DNA of 64,000 bases, taken from positions 1 to 64,000 of the forward strand of contig JAQTMZ010000002.1 in assembly GCA_028714075.1 (NCBI GenBank). The letters run 5' to 3'. The notes under the pieces are model-generated. The model had not been told where the DNA came from. It was given only the letters and a program-made list of their open reading frames with translations, and did no database searches. Positions 8,485 through 22,586 of the stretch are shown piece after piece. This DNA comes from Gallionella sp. (lineage in GTDB: Bacteria > Pseudomonadota > Gammaproteobacteria > Burkholderiales > Gallionellaceae). Each line of letters begins with the position of its first letter. Positions within the stretch are counted from its first letter, which is position 1. Position numbers and translations under genes: made by a program.

Positions 8485-8957
8485 AAGGCATTCTGGAGAA
8501 AAGTGTCGTCACCACGACGCTCGACACCATCATCAATTACACGCGCACCGGTTCGCTGTGGCCGATGACCTTCGGGCTGGCGTGCTGCGCGGTGGAAATG
8601 ATGCATGCCGGCGCGGCGCGTTATGATCTGGATCGCTTCGGCGTGGTGTTTCGCCCCAGCCCGCGCCAATCGGACGTGATGGTGGTGGCAGGCACGCTGT
8701 GCAACAAGATGGCTCCGGCATTGCGCAAGGTGTATGAACAGATGGCCGAGCCGCGCTGGGTAATCTCGATGGGTTCCTGCGCGAATGGCGGCGGCTATTA
8801 CCACTACTCCTACTCGGTGGTACGCGGTTGCGACCGCATCGTGCCGGTGGATGTGTATGTGCCCGGCTGCCCGCCGACAGCCGAGGCGCTGCTGTATGGC
8901 GTCATCCAGTTGCAGAACAAAATCAAACGAACCAATACCATTGCGCGACAGGGTTAA
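8475..8957 (+). CDS. nuoB: NADH-quinone oxidoreductase subunit B
   Basis: NuoB carries the terminal N2 [4Fe-4S] cluster that hands electrons to quinone. The ligands are visible: the tandem cysteines in [17 protein letters not shown] and [11 protein letters not shown]. The start chosen is ATG 8475 ([17 protein letters not shown]), giving the standard 160 residues with AAGGAG upstream; the frame is open further upstream but that would only duplicate nuoA coding sequence. It is a peripheral-arm subunit without membrane segments. Confidence 0.97.
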   Translation: MGIEGILEKSVVTTTLDTIINYTRTGSLWPMTFGLACCAVEMMHAGAARYDLDRFGVVFRPSPRQSDVMVVAGTLCNKMAPALRKVYEQMAEPRWVISMGSCANGGGYYHYSYSVVRGCDRIVPVDVYVPGCPPTAEALLYGVIQLQNKIKRTNTIARQG

Positions 8958-8959
8958 CT

Positions 8960-9550
8960 ATGGCTGCTGATTTAACTGCGTTGCGTACCAGCCTGACAGG
9001 CTTGCTTGGCGACAAGCTGGCCGGCATGGAGGAACGGCTGGGCGAGCTGACCGTGGTGGTCAAGGCTGCCGGGATGCTGGACGCGCTGACACGCCTGCGC
9101 GATACGGCAGGCTTCGAGCAGATGATCGACCTGTGCGGTGTGGATTACTCCGCTTACGGCGACGGTGCATGGGAAGGACAGCGCTTCGCCATCGTCTATC
9201 ACCTGTTATCGGTGGCGCACAACGTACGCTTGCGGGTGCGCATCTTTGCCGGGGACGACGATTTTCCGATGCTGGAATCCGTCACCGACATCTGGTCCAG
9301 CGCCAATTGGTACGAGCGCGAGGCCTTCGACCTGTATGGCATCGTGTTCACCGGCCATCCAGATCTGCGCCGCATCCTGACCGATTACGGCTTTGTCGGC
9401 AGCCCGTTCCGCAAGGATTTCCCGTTGTCCGGTCATGTGGAAATGCGCTACGACCCGGAACAGCAGCGCGTCGTGTATCAGCCGGTATCAATCGAGCCGC
9501 GCGAAGTGACACCGCGCATCGTGCGCGAAGAAAACTACGGCCGCAACTAA
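8960..9550 (+). CDS. nuoC: NADH-quinone oxidoreductase subunit C
   Basis: The 30-kDa hydrophilic subunit of complex I, separate from NuoD here (fused in E. coli). The signature [37 protein letters not shown] is intact near the C-terminal half. The start is ATG 8960, two bases after the nuoB stop, giving 196 residues; the longer open frame overlaps nuoB and is rejected. Confidence 0.96.
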   Translation: MAADLTALRTSLTGLLGDKLAGMEERLGELTVVVKAAGMLDALTRLRDTAGFEQMIDLCGVDYSAYGDGAWEGQRFAIVYHLLSVAHNVRLRVRIFAGDDDFPMLESVTDIWSSANWYEREAFDLYGIVFTGHPDLRRILTDYGFVGSPFRKDFPLSGHVEMRYDPEQQRVVYQPVSIEPREVTPRIVREENYGRN

Positions 9551-9563
9551 GGATGCATTAAAA

Positions 9564-10817
9564 ATGGCGGAAATAAAAAATTACACCATGAATTTTGGCC
9601 CGCAGCACCCCTCTGCGCACGGGGTGTTGCGTCTGGTGCTGGAACTGGATGGCGAAGTTATCGAGCGTGCCGATCCGCACATCGGGCTGCTGCACCGCGC
9701 CACCGAAAAACTGGCCGAGCACAAAACCTACCTGCAATCCCTGCCCTACATGGATCGGCTCGATTACGTCTCGATGATGAGCAACGAGCATGCTTACGTG
9801 ATGGCGATCGAAAAGCTGGTGGGTATCGAAGTGCCGTTGCGCGCCCAGTACATCCGCGTGATGTATGACGAAATTACCCGCATCCTGAACCATCTGCTAT
9901 GGCTGGGCGCACACGGGCTGGACATCGGCGCGATGACCGTGTTCCTGTACTGCTTCCGCGAACGTGAAGACCTGATGGACGCTTACGAGGCGGTATCCGG
10001 CGCGCGCATGCATGCGGCCTATTATCGCCCCGGCGGCGTGTATCGCGATTTGCCCGACACCATGCCGCAATATCAGGTATCGAAGATCCACAACGCCGCT
10101 GCGGTGAAAAAACTCAACGAAAACCGCCAGGGTTCGCTGCTCGATTTTCTGGAAGATTTTACCAAGCGCTTCCCCGCTTTCGTGGATGAATACGAAACAT
10201 TGCTGACCGACAACCGTATCTGGAAACAGCGTACCGTCGGCATCGGCGTGGTCACGCCGGAGCGCGCATTGGCTTTGGGCTTTACCGGCCCGATGCTGCG
10301 CGGCTCGGGAGTGGAATGGGACTTGCGCAAGAAGCAACCTTATGAAGTCTATGACCGCATCGACTTCGATATTCCGGTTGGAACCAATGGCGACTCCTAT
10401 GACCGTTATCTGGTGCGTGTCGAGGAAATGCGCCAATCCAACCGCATCATCGGGCAATGCATCGACTGGCTGCGCAACAACCCCGGCCCGGTGATAACCG
10501 ACAATCTCAAGTTTGCACCGCCCAGACGCGAGGCGATGAAGCAGAACATGGAAGAGTTGATCCATCACTTCAAGCTGTTCACCGAAGGCATGCATGTGCC
10601 TGCCGGCGAGGCCTATGCGGCGGTGGAACACCCCAAGGGCGAGTTCGGCATTTACCTGATTTCCGACGGCGCGAACAAGCCTTACCGCATGAAAATACGC
10701 GCGCCGGGTTTCGCCCATATGGCCGCACTGGATGAAATGGTGCGCGGCCACATGATCGCCGATGTGGTGACGATCATCGGCACGCAGGACATAGTTTTCG
10801 GTGAGGTGGATCGCTAA
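9564..10817 (+). CDS. nuoD: NADH-quinone oxidoreductase subunit D
   Basis: The 49-kDa subunit, related to the large subunit of NiFe hydrogenases without metal ligands, forming much of the quinone-reduction chamber. The N-terminal [22 protein letters not shown] and [14 protein letters not shown] motifs are intact; these contain the His and Tyr-neighbouring residues around the quinone head-group. The C-terminus DIVFGEVDR is canonical. At 417 residues it is full length. It overlaps nuoE by one base. Confidence 0.97.
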   Translation: MAEIKNYTMNFGPQHPSAHGVLRLVLELDGEVIERADPHIGLLHRATEKLAEHKTYLQSLPYMDRLDYVSMMSNEHAYVMAIEKLVGIEVPLRAQYIRVMYDEITRILNHLLWLGAHGLDIGAMTVFLYCFREREDLMDAYEAVSGARMHAAYYRPGGVYRDLPDTMPQYQVSKIHNAAAVKKLNENRQGSLLDFLEDFTKRFPAFVDEYETLLTDNRIWKQRTVGIGVVTPERALALGFTGPMLRGSGVEWDLRKKQPYEVYDRIDFDIPVGTNGDSYDRYLVRVEEMRQSNRIIGQCIDWLRNNPGPVITDNLKFAPPRREAMKQNMEELIHHFKLFTEGMHVPAGEAYAAVEHPKGEFGIYLISDGANKPYRMKIRAPGFAHMAALDEMVRGHMIADVVTIIGTQDIVFGEVDR

Positions 10818-11296
10818 TGTTATCCGAACAAATACAAGCCAAAATCAACCGCGAGCTGAAGAAGTATCCGGCGGATCAGAAACAGTCTGCGGTGATGGCC
10901 GCGTTGCGTTTTGTGCAGGACGAGAAGGGCTGGATTGCCACCGATGATATGGCGGATATCGCGGCCTATCTCGGCATGCCGAAAATGGCGGTATACGAGG
11001 TGGCGACCTTCTACCACATGTACAGCCTCAAGCCGATGGGCAAACACACCATCACCGTATGCACCAACCTGCCCTGCACATTGGGCGGATCGGAAAACAC
11101 GGTGGCTTACCTGAAATCCAGGCTGGGTATCGGCTTGGGCGAAGTGACGGCGGATGGGAAATACGGTCTGCGCGAAGGTGAATGCATGGGAGCCTGCAAG
11201 GATGCGCCGCTGTTCACCCTGAACAACAAGAAACTTTGCGGCCGTTTGGACAAAGAGAAGATCGATCAAATTTTGGCGGAACTGGACAAATCATGA
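10817..11296 (+). CDS. nuoE: NADH-quinone oxidoreductase subunit E
   Basis: The 24-kDa peripheral subunit with a thioredoxin-like fold that binds the off-path [2Fe-2S] cluster N1a. Ligand pattern C-x4-C (CTNLPC) and C-x3-C (CMGAC) is complete. At 159 residues it is full length. Its stop overlaps the nuoF ATG (ATGA), so translation is probably coupled, as expected for the NuoEF pair. Confidence 0.96.
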   Translation: MLSEQIQAKINRELKKYPADQKQSAVMAALRFVQDEKGWIATDDMADIAAYLGMPKMAVYEVATFYHMYSLKPMGKHTITVCTNLPCTLGGSENTVAYLKSRLGIGLGEVTADGKYGLREGECMGACKDAPLFTLNNKKLCGRLDKEKIDQILAELDKS

Positions 11297-12558
11297 GAGG
11301 CCCGGTCATTCTCACCACGATGGATTTCGACCAGCCCTGGGCGCTGGAAAACTATCTCAAGGTCGGCGGCTACCAGGCGTTGCGCAAGGTGCTGACCGAG
11401 AAAATGTCGCCCGATGCGATCATCGCCGAAGTCAAGCTGTCGGCATTGCGCGGGCGCGGCGGCGCGGGCTTCCCGACCGGGCTGAAGTGGAGCTTCATGC
11501 CGAAAAATTACACCGGGGATAAATACATCGTGTGCAATTCCGACGAGGGCGAGCCGGGCACTTGCAAGGACTGGGATATCCTGCGCTACAACCCGCATTT
11601 GCTCATCGAAGGCATGGCGATCGGCGCCTACGCGATGGGAGTCAAGACCGGCTACAACTATGTGCATGGCGAAATCTTCGAGGCCTATGAGCGCATGGAA
11701 GAAGCCTGCGAAGTGGCGCGTGCCGCCGGTTATCTTGGCAACAACATCATGGGCACGGACTTCTGCTTCGACCTGCACAACCACCTGGGTTATGGCGCGT
11801 ATATCTGCGGCGAAGAAACCGCCCTGCTGGAATCCATCGAGGGCAAGAAAGGCCAGCCGCGTTTCAAGCCGCCCTTCCCCGCGACTTTCGGCTTATATGG
11901 CAAACCGACCACCATCAACAACACCGAAACCTTTGCCAGCATCCCCTACATCATCCGCGAAGGCGGGCAGAAATTCCTGGAATTGGGCAAGCCCAACAAC
12001 GGCGGCACCAAGCTGTTTTCCGTGTCCGGGCACGTGAACAATCCCGGCAATTTTGAAGTGCCGCTGGGCACGCCGTTCAGCGAACTGCTGAAAATGGCCG
12101 GCGGCGTGCGCAACGGGCATAAACTCAAGGCGGTAATCCCGGGCGGCTCGTCGATGCCGGTGCTGCCTGCCGAGATCATGATGGAGCTGACCATGGATTA
12201 CGACTCCATTCAGAAGGCGGGTTCCGGCTTGGGCAGCGGCGCGGTGATCGTGATGGACGAGACGACCTGCATGGTGCGCGCGCTGGAACGCCTGTCTTAT
12301 TTCTACCATGAGGAATCCTGCGGGCAGTGCACGCCTTGCCGCGAGGGAACCGGCTGGCTGTACCGCATCGTGCACCGTATCGAGCATGGCGAAGGGCGCA
12401 AGGAAGATCTGGATTTATTGTTGAGCGTGGGCGACAACCTTGCCGGGCGCACCATTTGCGCATTGGGCGAGGCGGCGGTTTGGCCGGTGCAAGGCATGCT
12501 CAGGCATTTCCGCGACGAATTTGAATATCACATCGAACACAAGCGCTGCTTGGTGTAA
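11293..12558 (+). CDS. nuoF: NADH-quinone oxidoreductase subunit F (NADH/FMN-binding)
   Basis: NuoF binds NADH and FMN and cluster N3, the electron entry point of complex I. The glycine-rich [14 protein letters not shown] motif for NADH/FMN, and the C-terminal [11 protein letters not shown] cluster motif with a fourth cysteine in [12 protein letters not shown], are all present. The start is ATG 11293 overlapping the nuoE stop, giving 421 residues. Confidence 0.97.
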   Translation: MRGPVILTTMDFDQPWALENYLKVGGYQALRKVLTEKMSPDAIIAEVKLSALRGRGGAGFPTGLKWSFMPKNYTGDKYIVCNSDEGEPGTCKDWDILRYNPHLLIEGMAIGAYAMGVKTGYNYVHGEIFEAYERMEEACEVARAAGYLGNNIMGTDFCFDLHNHLGYGAYICGEETALLESIEGKKGQPRFKPPFPATFGLYGKPTTINNTETFASIPYIIREGGQKFLELGKPNNGGTKLFSVSGHVNNPGNFEVPLGTPFSELLKMAGGVRNGHKLKAVIPGGSSMPVLPAEIMMELTMDYDSIQKAGSGLGSGAVIVMDETTCMVRALERLSYFYHEESCGQCTPCREGTGWLYRIVHRIEHGEGRKEDLDLLLSVGDNLAGRTICALGEAAVWPVQGMLRHFRDEFEYHIEHKRCLV

Positions 12559-12579
12559 AGCTGACGGGTCAGGTGAGCA

Positions 12580-14922
12580 ATGATTAACGTTGAAATTGAT
12601 GGCAAACTGGTTGAGGTCGAGCAAGGCTCCACGTTGATGGACGCGGCGCATAAGGCCGATATTTATATTCCGCATTTTTGCTATCACAAAAAATTGTCCA
12701 TCGCGGCCAGTTGCCGTATGTGCCTGGTCGAGGTGGAAAAAGCGCCCAAACCGCTGCCCGCCTGCGCGACGCCTGCCACCGACGGCATGAAGGTTCATAC
12801 CCACTCCCCAATGGCGGTCAAGGCGCAAAAGGGCGTGATGGAATTCCTGCTGATCAACCACCCGCTGGATTGCCCGGTTTGCGACCAGGGCGGCGAGTGC
12901 CAGTTGCAGGATTTGGCGATGGGTTATGGCGCGACGGCATCGCGCTACAACGAAGAAAAACGCATCGTGCTGCACAAGAACATAGGCCCGCTGATTTCCA
13001 CCATGGAAATGAGCCGCTGCATCCACTGCACGCGTTGCGTGCGCTTCGGGCAGGAAATCGGCGGCATGATGGAACTGGGCATGGCGTACCGCGGCGAACA
13101 TGCGCAGATCATGAGCTTCGTGGATGGCTCGGTGGATTCCGAGCTGTCCGGCAACATGATCGACCTGTGCCCGGTCGGCGCGTTGACCAGCAAGCCGTTC
13201 CGTTACTCGGCGCGCAACTGGGAGCTATCGCGGCGCAAGTCGGTCAGCCCGCACGACGGCCTCGGCTCCAATCTGGCCGTGCAGGTCAAGAACCACAAGG
13301 TGATGCGCGTCACGCCCATCGAAAACGAAGCCGTCAACGAATGCTGGATTTCCGACAAGGATCGTTTCAGCTATGAAGGGCTGAATTCACCGGAACGCCT
13401 GACCAAACCGATGCTCAAGCAGGACGGCAAGTGGCTGGAAGTCGAATGGCCGGCCGCGCTGGACTATGTGGCGAATGGCCTGCGCTGTGTTATTAAAGAC
13501 AATGGAGCCGAACAGGTTGCCGCACTGGCGACACCGCACAGCACGCTGGAAGAACTCTACCTGCTGCAAAAACTGCTGCGCGGCATCGGCAGCGGCAACG
13601 TGGATTTCCGTTTGCGCCAGTCCGATTTTTCTTCAGATGGCAAACAACAAGGTGCGCCGTGGCTGGGTATGCCGGTCGCCGACATCAACACCCGCGACCG
13701 CTTGCTGATCGTCGGCAGCTTCCTGCGCAAGGATCATCCCCTGCTGGCGCAACGCGTGCGCCAGGCGGTCAAGAAAGGCGCACAGGCCAACATCGTCCAT
13801 GCCAGCGACGACGACCTGCTGATGCCGGTCGCCAACAAGGCCATCGTCGCACCGGATGCGATGTTGAACATGCTGGCGCAAATCCTGAAGGCATTGGCTG
13901 CGGAAAAACAGGCAAAGCCGGATGCATCCGTACAGGGTATCGAAGCGGGCAGCGTTGCCGCCGCTATCGCCAAGAGCCTGGCGAGCGGCGAACATGTTGC
14001 GGTGCTGTTGGGCAATTTCGCGCAACAGCATCCGCAGGCGGTGCAACTTGCGTTGCTGGCGGAACGGATCGCTGCGTTGTGCGGCGCCAAATTCGGCTTC
14101 CTCGGCGAAGCGGCGAATAGTGTCGGCGGCTATCTGGCCGGGGCCGTGCCGTTTGGCGGCAGCGTGCAAGGCATGAATGCCGCGCAAATGCTGGCGTCGC
14201 CGCGCAAGGCGTACCTCCTGCTGAACGCCGAACCGGAACTGGATATGCATAACCCGCAACAGGCGATGGCCGCGCTGCGCGCCGCCGATATGGTGGTGGC
14301 CTTGTCGGCTTACAAACATCACGCGACCGAATATGCCGACGTGCTGCTGCCGATCGCACCGTTCACGGAAACCTCCGGCACGTTCGTAAACACGGAAGGG
14401 CTCGCGCAAAGCTTCAAGGGGGCGGTGAAACCGCTCGGCGAAGCGCGCCCGGCCTGGAAAGTGTTGCGCGTGTTGGGCAACCTGATGAATGTCGCCGGTT
14501 TTGATTACGATTCCAGCGAAGCGGTACGCGATGAAGCTCTGCCCGGTCAAAATATAGCCGGCAAATTGAATAACCATATCGAAGGTATCGCGCTGCAAGC
14601 TGTGGCCGCTAGCAGCGCAGGATTGCAGCGCGTCAGCGATGTGCCGATTTATTCGGCCGATGCCGTGGTGCGGCGCGCCGTATCCCTGCAAAAGACCCAC
14701 GATGCCGCAACGCCCTGCGTGATACTGCACGGCAGCGAGTTGCAAAAGCTGGGGGTACAGTCGGGCGACACCGTCAAGGTCAGTCAAGGCAACGCCAGCG
14801 TGAACCTGACTGTGCTGGCAAATGACCAGCAGCCGGCACGCACCGCACGAGTCGCGGCAGGCCATCCGGCCACGGCGGGGCTGGGCGCGATGTTTGGAAC
14901 GATTACTGTGGAGCGGGCATGA
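12580..14922 (+). CDS. nuoG: NADH-quinone oxidoreductase subunit G
   Basis: The largest peripheral subunit (780 residues). The N-terminal ferredoxin-like domain carries a [2Fe-2S] site (CYHKK...SCRMC...PAC), the His-Cys [4Fe-4S] site ([11 protein letters not shown]) and a further [4Fe-4S] site (CIHCTRCVR with CPVGAL). The rest is a molybdopterin-oxidoreductase-like domain without a cofactor role in complex I. The region around residues 440-500 is alanine-rich and probably poorly conserved. It overlaps nuoH by 4 bp. Confidence 0.96.
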   Translation: MINVEIDGKLVEVEQGSTLMDAAHKADIYIPHFCYHKKLSIAASCRMCLVEVEKAPKPLPACATPATDGMKVHTHSPMAVKAQKGVMEFLLINHPLDCPVCDQGGECQLQDLAMGYGATASRYNEEKRIVLHKNIGPLISTMEMSRCIHCTRCVRFGQEIGGMMELGMAYRGEHAQIMSFVDGSVDSELSGNMIDLCPVGALTSKPFRYSARNWELSRRKSVSPHDGLGSNLAVQVKNHKVMRVTPIENEAVNECWISDKDRFSYEGLNSPERLTKPMLKQDGKWLEVEWPAALDYVANGLRCVIKDNGAEQVAALATPHSTLEELYLLQKLLRGIGSGNVDFRLRQSDFSSDGKQQGAPWLGMPVADINTRDRLLIVGSFLRKDHPLLAQRVRQAVKKGAQANIVHASDDDLLMPVANKAIVAPDAMLNMLAQILKALAAEKQAKPDASVQGIEAGSVAAAIAKSLASGEHVAVLLGNFAQQHPQAVQLALLAERIAALCGAKFGFLGEAANSVGGYLAGAVPFGGSVQGMNAAQMLASPRKAYLLLNAEPELDMHNPQQAMAALRAADMVVALSAYKHHATEYADVLLPIAPFTETSGTFVNTEGLAQSFKGAVKPLGEARPAWKVLRVLGNLMNVAGFDYDSSEAVRDEALPGQNIAGKLNNHIEGIALQAVAASSAGLQRVSDVPIYSADAVVRRAVSLQKTHDAATPCVILHGSELQKLGVQSGDTVKVSQGNASVNLTVLANDQQPARTARVAAGHPATAGLGAMFGTITVERA

Positions 14923-15959
14923 TGGAATTGCTGCAAACTTTGCAACAGCTCGGCCAGGAACTGCTTGGCCCGGCTTGGCTGCCAGTCTGGACGGCGGTAA
15001 AAATCCTGGTCGTTGTGGTGCCGATCATGCTCACGGTCGCCTATCTGACACTGGCGGAACGCAAGGTGATCGGCTACATGCAAATCCGCATCGGCCCGAA
15101 TCGCGTCGGCCCTTACGGTTTGATCCAACCGCTGGCCGACGGCCTGAAATTGCTGTTCAAGGAAATCATCATTCCGAGCGGCTCGAACAAATTCCTGTTC
15201 ATCATAGCGCCCATCCTCGGACTGGCGCCGGCTCTGGCGGCATGGGCGGTGATGCCGTTCGGCGACGGGATGGCCTTGGCCAATCTCAACGCCGGGTTGC
15301 TGTACCTGCTGGCGATGACCTCGCTGTCGGTGTACGGCATCATCATCGCCGGCTGGGCATCCAATTCCAAATACGCATTCCTCGGCGCAGTGCGTTCCGT
15401 CGCGCAAATCGTATCCTATGAAATCGCCATGGGCTTCGCGCTGGTATGCGTGTTGATGGCCTCGCAAAGCATGAATCTGGGCGACATCGTGCGCGGCCAG
15501 CAAGGCAGCCTCGGCATGCTGAACTGGTATTTCATCCCGCTGTTCCCGATGTTCCTCGTGTACCTGATTTCCGGCGTGGCGGAAACCAACCGTGCGCCGT
15601 TCGACATGGCCGAAGGCGAATCGGAAATCGTCGCGGGCTTCCACGTGGAGTATTCCGGCATGGCGTTCGCGATGTTCTTCCTGGCCGAATACGCCAACAT
15701 GATCCTGATCTCGTTCCTCACCGCGGTCATGTTCCTGGGCGGATGGCTGTCGCCGGTGCCGTTCCTGCCGGACAGCTTCATCTGGCTGCTGGCCAAGGCG
15801 GCTTTTTTCCTGTTCGTATTCCTGTGGCTGCGCGCGACCTTTCCGCGCTATCGCTACGACCAGCTCATGCGGCTGGGCTGGAAAGTATTTATCCCGCTCA
15901 CCATCATCTGGGTGGTGGTGGTTGCCGTGTGGATGCAAACCCCGCTGTGGGTTTGGTAG
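14919..15959 (+). CDS. nuoH: NADH-quinone oxidoreductase subunit H
   Basis: The ND1 homologue that joins the peripheral arm to the membrane arm and forms the quinone entry tunnel. Recognised from [22 protein letters not shown] near residue 45-70 and [26 protein letters not shown], the acidic loop important for coupling. There are about eight membrane segments in 346 residues. ATGA overlap with nuoG. Confidence 0.97.
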   Translation: MMELLQTLQQLGQELLGPAWLPVWTAVKILVVVVPIMLTVAYLTLAERKVIGYMQIRIGPNRVGPYGLIQPLADGLKLLFKEIIIPSGSNKFLFIIAPILGLAPALAAWAVMPFGDGMALANLNAGLLYLLAMTSLSVYGIIIAGWASNSKYAFLGAVRSVAQIVSYEIAMGFALVCVLMASQSMNLGDIVRGQQGSLGMLNWYFIPLFPMFLVYLISGVAETNRAPFDMAEGESEIVAGFHVEYSGMAFAMFFLAEYANMILISFLTAVMFLGGWLSPVPFLPDSFIWLLAKAAFFLFVFLWLRATFPRYRYDQLMRLGWKVFIPLTIIWVVVVAVWMQTPLWVW

Positions 15960-15974
15960 GCGGAGAAGGCAACT

Positions 15975-16463
15975 ATGGAAACAATCAAGAATTTCTTCAA
16001 GACCTTCCTGCTCTACGAGCTGGCCAAGGGCATGGCGCTGACCGGGCGGTATTTTTTCGCGCGCAAGATTACCGTGCAGTACCCGGAAGAAAAAACCCCG
16101 CAGGGCTTCCGCTTTCGCGGCCTGCATGCGCAACGCCGCTATGCCAATGGCGAGGAGCGCTGCATCGGCTGCAAGCTGTGCGAAGCGATCTGCCCGGCCA
16201 TGGCGATCAAGATCGAACTGACCGAGCGCGAAGACGGCACGCGCCGCACCACACAATATGACATCGACCTGACCAAGTGCATCTTCTGCGGCTTCTGCGA
16301 GGAGTCCTGCCCGGTGGACGCGATTGTCGAAACCCGCGTGTTCGAATACCACGGCGAAAAACGCGGTGACTTGTATTACACCAAGCCGATGCTGCTGGCG
16401 CTGGGCGACAAACATGAAGAGCAGATCGCCAAGGATCGCGCGGCGGATGCCAAGTACCGATAA
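15975..16463 (+). CDS. nuoI: NADH-quinone oxidoreductase subunit I
   Basis: The ferredoxin-like TYKY subunit, 162 residues, with two complete CxxCxxCxxxCP motifs ([12 protein letters not shown] and [12 protein letters not shown]) for clusters N6a and N6b. These relay electrons from NuoG to the N2 cluster of NuoB. An N-terminal amphipathic region (residues 1-30) lies against the membrane arm. It sits 15 bp after nuoH with AGAAGG as ribosome site. Confidence 0.97.
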   Translation: METIKNFFKTFLLYELAKGMALTGRYFFARKITVQYPEEKTPQGFRFRGLHAQRRYANGEERCIGCKLCEAICPAMAIKIELTEREDGTRRTTQYDIDLTKCIFCGFCEESCPVDAIVETRVFEYHGEKRGDLYYTKPMLLALGDKHEEQIAKDRAADAKYR

Positions 16464-16475
16464 GAGGATCGCCAG

Positions 16476-17102
16476 ATGAATTTCGAGACCATCGTGTTTT
16501 ACGGGTTTGCAGCGTTGATTGTATTCGCGTCATTGCGCGTGATTACCGCGCGCAACCCGGTGCATGCAGTGCTGTTCCTGGTGCTGACGTTTATCAGTTG
16601 CGCGGGCATCTGGATATTGCTGGAAGCGGAGTTCCTCGCGATCACGCTGGTGCTGGTGTATGTCGGCGCGGTGATGGTGCTGTTCCTGTTCGTGGTGATG
16701 ATGCTGGACATCAACTTGGCCCAGTTGCGCAAAGACTTCTGGCGCTGGCTGCCGTTCGGCGCGGCATTGGCCGGCTTGATGGCGTTTGAAATGATCTGGG
16801 TGCTGGGCTCCGCCGAAACCTCCGGCGGCAAAACCGCCATCAGGCATGCGGCCGATTACAGCAACACCAAAGAGCTGGGGCGTTTGATTTATACCGACTA
16901 CGTTTATCCGTTCGAAATTGCCGCGGTGATCCTGCTGGTGGCGATGGTGGCCGCAATCGCATTGACCATGCGCCGCCGCAAGGATGCCAAATCGCAGGTG
17001 GTATCCGAACAGATCGCAACCAAAAAGGCGGATCGTCTGCGCATTGTGAAGATGCCGAGCGAAAGCAAAGCGGCAAACCAATTATCAGGGGAGCAAAAAT
17101 AA
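16476..17102 (+). CDS. nuoJ: NADH-quinone oxidoreductase subunit J
   Basis: The ND6 homologue, a membrane subunit whose third helix switches conformation during coupling. Five membrane segments and the conserved [19 protein letters not shown] stretch (broken pi-bulge helix) identify it. At 208 residues it carries a hydrophilic C-terminal tail (about residues 165-208, Lys/Ser-rich) that is common in betaproteobacterial NuoJ. Confidence 0.95.
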   Translation: MNFETIVFYGFAALIVFASLRVITARNPVHAVLFLVLTFISCAGIWILLEAEFLAITLVLVYVGAVMVLFLFVVMMLDINLAQLRKDFWRWLPFGAALAGLMAFEMIWVLGSAETSGGKTAIRHAADYSNTKELGRLIYTDYVYPFEIAAVILLVAMVAAIALTMRRRKDAKSQVVSEQIATKKADRLRIVKMPSESKAANQLSGEQK

Positions 17103-17103
17103 C

Positions 17104-17409
17104 ATGTTGACCCTTTCACATTATCTGGTGCTGAGCGCCATACTGTTTGCCATCGGTGTGGTCGGCATCTTCCTAAACCGCAAAAACCTGATCGTGCTGC
17201 TGATGGCGATCGAAATGATGCTGCTGGCGGTAAACACCAACTTTGTGGCGTTCTCGCATTATCTGAACGACACCTCAGGGCAAATTTTCGTGTTCTTCAT
17301 CATGACCGTGGCCGCCGCCGAAGCAGCCATCGGCCTGGCGATACTGGTGGTGCTGTTCCGCAACCTGAATACCATCAACGTCGATGATCTCGACAGCCTG
17401 AAAGGGTAA
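17104..17409 (+). CDS. nuoK: NADH-quinone oxidoreductase subunit K
   Basis: The ND4L homologue: 101 residues, three membrane helices, with the two conserved intramembrane glutamates in the [13 protein letters not shown] and [13 protein letters not shown] segments, which form part of the proton path near the quinone site. A ribosome site AGGGGAG precedes it. It is the last gene before the inverted-repeat element that splits the operon. Confidence 0.97.
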   Translation: MLTLSHYLVLSAILFAIGVVGIFLNRKNLIVLLMAIEMMLLAVNTNFVAFSHYLNDTSGQIFVFFIMTVAAAEAAIGLAILVVLFRNLNTINVDDLDSLKG

Positions 17410-17413
17410 TGGG

Positions 17414-17560
17414 TATGAGAACCTCTATAAATCCATTTTCCGGGCGAATCGCGGCGTCGCGTGCTCGCTCACTCCTCGCCTATCAATCTGATATGTCTCG
17501 TCGTTCGCTGTGCGGCTCCTTGCGCTTCATCCCGCAAAATGAATTTCTAGAGGCTCTCAT

Positions 17561-17561
<1 letters not shown>
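17414..17561. mobile_element. MITE-like inverted-repeat element, copy A, inside nuo operon
   Basis: A 148-bp unit between nuoK and nuoL with 31-bp terminal inverted repeats that differ at four positions: left 17414-17444 begins TATGAGAACCTCTATAAATC, right 17531-17561 ends GATTTCTAGAGGCTC-type sequence plus TCATA. Two further copies with the same end motif (CCTCTAWAAATYC) are at 40108-40246 and 63499-63641. No coding capacity. Its last base is the A of the nuoL start codon, and AGAGG in the right repeat (17549-17553) lies 7 bases before that ATG. Confidence 0.8.
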
Positions 17562-19564
<2,003 letters not shown>

Positions 19565-19599
19565 CGCGGCTGCCGCGTTAAACATGAGGGAATGACAGC

Positions 19600-21087
19600 A
19601 TGATTTTTGGATTACCCGTAATTAGCGTAGCGATCTGGCTGCCGATCATTTTCGGCATACTGGTGTTGGCTACCGGTGACGACAAGAATGCTCCGCTGGC
19701 GCGTATCTTGGCTCTGGTCGGTTCAATTCTGGGTTTCCTGGTGACCATCCCGCTGTACACCGGCTTTGCGCACGACACTTCCCAGATGCAGTTCGTCGAA
19801 CTGCACAACTGGATTGCCCGCTTCAACATCCACTACCACCTCGGCGTGGACGGCATCTCGGTATTATTCATCCTGCTCACCTCCTTCTTTACGCCCATCG
19901 TGGTGCTGGCCGGATGGCAGGTGATCGAGAAGCGCGTCGCGCAATACATGGCGGCCTTCCTGATCATGTCCGGCGTCATGATCGGCGTGTTCGCCGCGCT
20001 CGACGCGATCCTGTTCTATGTGTTCTGGGAAGCCATGCTGATCCCGATGTTCCTGATCATCGGCATATGGGGCGGACAGAACCGCGTGTACGCCGCGGTC
20101 AAGTTCTTCCTCTATACCCTGCTCGGTTCGCTGCTGATGCTGGTGGCGTTGATCTACCTGTACAACCAGTCCGGCGGCAGTTTCTCGATACTCGATTTCC
20201 ATCACGTCGCGCTTCCGATGTCCGCGCAGGTGCTGATTTTCATCGCGTTCTTCTTCGCCTTTGCGGTGAAAGTGCCGATGTTCCCGGTACATACCTGGTT
20301 GCCGGACGCGCACGTGGAAGCGCCCACCGGCGGCTCGGTGATCTTGGCGGCAATCATGCTGAAAGTGGGCGCTTACGGTTTCCTGCGTTTCTCCCTGCCC
20401 ATCGTGCCGGATGCCAGCCACAAGCTGGCCGGCATGATGATCGCGCTGTCGCTGATCGCGGTGGTGTACATCGGCCTGGTGGCGCTGATCCAGAGCGACA
20501 TGAAAAAGCTGGTGGCATACTCATCGATATCGCACATGGGCTTCGTCACGCTGGGCATTTTCATTTTCAACGCTTACGGCATGGAAGGCGCGCTGCTGCA
20601 AATGATCTCGCACGGCTTCGTGTCCGGCGCGCTGTTCCTGTGCGTCGGCGTGTTGTACGACCGCATGCACTCGCGCAACATCGCCGATTACGGCGGCGTG
20701 GCCAACCGGATGCCGGTGTTCGCCGCATTCTTCATGCTGTTCGCGATGGCCAACAGCGGCTTGCCCGGCACCAGCGGATTCGTCGGCGAATTCACGGTGA
20801 TCCTCGGCGCGATGAAAGCCAACTTCTGGTACGCCTTCGCCGCCGCGACCACGCTGGTGTTCGGCGCGGCTTACACGCTATGGATGTACAAGCGCGTGAT
20901 CTTCGGCGCGGTGGCCAACCCGCATGTCGCCGAGCTTACCGACATGAACCTGCGCGAAAAAACGATATTCACAATTCTGGCGATTACGGTGCTTGGCATG
21001 GGGCTGTATCCCCTGCCGTTCAGCGAAATCATGCATGCATCGGTAAACGATCTGCTGGTGCATGTCGCGCATTCGAAGCTGCCGTGA
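19600..21087 (+). CDS. nuoM: NADH-quinone oxidoreductase subunit M
   Basis: The second antiporter-like subunit (495 residues, about 14 helices). The conserved [21 protein letters not shown] segment carries the essential glutamate, and [23 protein letters not shown] carries the central-axis residues. It pumps protons in the membrane arm of complex I. It follows nuoL after 35 bp. Confidence 0.97.
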   Translation: MIFGLPVISVAIWLPIIFGILVLATGDDKNAPLARILALVGSILGFLVTIPLYTGFAHDTSQMQFVELHNWIARFNIHYHLGVDGISVLFILLTSFFTPIVVLAGWQVIEKRVAQYMAAFLIMSGVMIGVFAALDAILFYVFWEAMLIPMFLIIGIWGGQNRVYAAVKFFLYTLLGSLLMLVALIYLYNQSGGSFSILDFHHVALPMSAQVLIFIAFFFAFAVKVPMFPVHTWLPDAHVEAPTGGSVILAAIMLKVGAYGFLRFSLPIVPDASHKLAGMMIALSLIAVVYIGLVALIQSDMKKLVAYSSISHMGFVTLGIFIFNAYGMEGALLQMISHGFVSGALFLCVGVLYDRMHSRNIADYGGVANRMPVFAAFFMLFAMANSGLPGTSGFVGEFTVILGAMKANFWYAFAAATTLVFGAAYTLWMYKRVIFGAVANPHVAELTDMNLREKTIFTILAITVLGMGLYPLPFSEIMHASVNDLLVHVAHSKLP

Positions 21088-21100
21088 TTTTGAGGTGTAT

Positions 21101-22552
21101 ATGAACTTGATAACTAATTTGATGCCGGCTGGAGCGGAAATATTTCTGCTGGTCATGGTGAGCGTGATCCTGATTGCCGATTTGCTGATCAAGCAAAGCG
21201 GCAGACTGGTCACTTACATGCTGGTGCAACTCACCTTGCTGGGCTGCTCGCTGCTTACCGTCGGCACGCACGAAAACGGCGTGATACATGCCTTCAACAA
21301 CATGTATGTGGACGACCTGATGTCCGACGTGCTGAAGCTGCTGACCTATCTGGCGATGTCGATGGTGCTGGTGTATTCGCGCCAGTACCTCACCGTGCGC
21401 GGCCTGTTCAGCGGCGAATTCATGGCGCTGGCGCTGTTCGCCATGCTCGGCATGATGGTGATGATTTCCGCCAACCATTTCCTCACGCTGTACCTCGGCC
21501 TGGAGCTGCTCTCGCTGAGCCTGTATGCAATGGTTGCACTGCAGCGCGACTCCGCCGTCGCCACCGAAGCCGCGATGAAATACTTCATCCTCGGCGCACT
21601 GGCTTCCGGTTTGTTGCTGTATGGCATGTCCATGCTGTACGGCGCGACCGGCTCGCTGGAACTGGGTGCCGTGGCAAACGCGATCCAGTCTGGAACTGCG
21701 GACAAAAACCTGCTGGTATTCGGCCTGGTGTTTGTGGTCTCCGGCTTGGCTTTCAAGCTCGGCGTCGTGCCGTTCCATATGTGGGTGCCGGACGTGTACC
21801 ACGGCGCGCCCACCGCGATGACCATGCTGATCGGCTCCGCACCCAAACTCGCCGCCTTTGCCTTTGTTGCGCGCATTCTGGTCGAAGGCCTGCAACCGCT
21901 GGTGCAGCACTGGTCGGGCATGTTGATCATTCTCGCCATCGCCTCGATGGCACTCGGCAACATTACCGCGATCGCACAGACCAACCTCAAGCGCATGCTC
22001 GCCTACTCCACCATCGCGCACATGGGTTTCATGCTGCTCGGCCTGCTCAGCGGCGGCATCGAAGGCTACGGGGCGGCGATGTTCTATACCGTGATTTATG
22101 TGCTGATGTCGCTGGGCGCGTTCGGCATGATCATGCTGCTGTCGCGCGAAGGCTTCGAGGCCGACACCATCAACGACTTCAAGGGGCTCAACCAGCGCAG
22201 CCCGTGGCTCGCCTTCCTGATGCTGCTGCTGATGTTCTCGATGGCCGGCGTGCCGCCCACGGTGGGTTTTTACGCCAAGTTTTCCGTGCTGAACGCCGTG
22301 GTGCAAACCGGGCATATCTGGCTGGCAGTCGTCGCGGTGCTGTTCTCGCTGATCGGCGCGTTCTACTACCTGCGCATCGTCAAACTGATGTATTTCGACA
22401 CGCCGGAAAGCCACACACCGATCGCTGTCGGTTCGGATGCCGTGCTGCTGCTGAGCATCAACAGCCTGGGCGTGTTGCTGCTCGGTTTGCTGCCCGGCGC
22501 GCTGATGTCGGTTTGCGCCGTGGCGGTACAGCAATCCTTGTTGCTGCATTAG
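21101..22552 (+). CDS. nuoN: NADH-quinone oxidoreductase subunit N
   Basis: The third antiporter-like subunit and last gene of the operon. The start chosen is ATG 21101 ([17 protein letters not shown]) with TGAGG upstream, giving 483 residues; the 13-codon upstream extension overlaps nuoM. It contains [22 protein letters not shown] and [27 protein letters not shown], both diagnostic. About 14 membrane helices. No terminator is visible before the YdjM-like gene 34 bp later. Confidence 0.96.
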   Translation: MNLITNLMPAGAEIFLLVMVSVILIADLLIKQSGRLVTYMLVQLTLLGCSLLTVGTHENGVIHAFNNMYVDDLMSDVLKLLTYLAMSMVLVYSRQYLTVRGLFSGEFMALALFAMLGMMVMISANHFLTLYLGLELLSLSLYAMVALQRDSAVATEAAMKYFILGALASGLLLYGMSMLYGATGSLELGAVANAIQSGTADKNLLVFGLVFVVSGLAFKLGVVPFHMWVPDVYHGAPTAMTMLIGSAPKLAAFAFVARILVEGLQPLVQHWSGMLIILAIASMALGNITAIAQTNLKRMLAYSTIAHMGFMLLGLLSGGIEGYGAAMFYTVIYVLMSLGAFGMIMLLSREGFEADTINDFKGLNQRSPWLAFLMLLLMFSMAGVPPTVGFYAKFSVLNAVVQTGHIWLAVVAVLFSLIGAFYYLRIVKLMYFDTPESHTPIAVGSDAVLLLSINSLGVLLLGLLPGALMSVCAVAVQQSLLLH

Positions 22553-22586
22553 CCTGCAGAGAAACTCCAGAAATTCAGAACGGTAG

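Noticed and set aside
14784-16415. 543-codon minus-strand frame opposite nuoG-nuoI
   Set aside because: Antisense shadow of three conserved complex I genes; His/Arg/Gln-rich composition follows from their codon use. The same applies to 21029-22726 opposite nuoM-nuoN.
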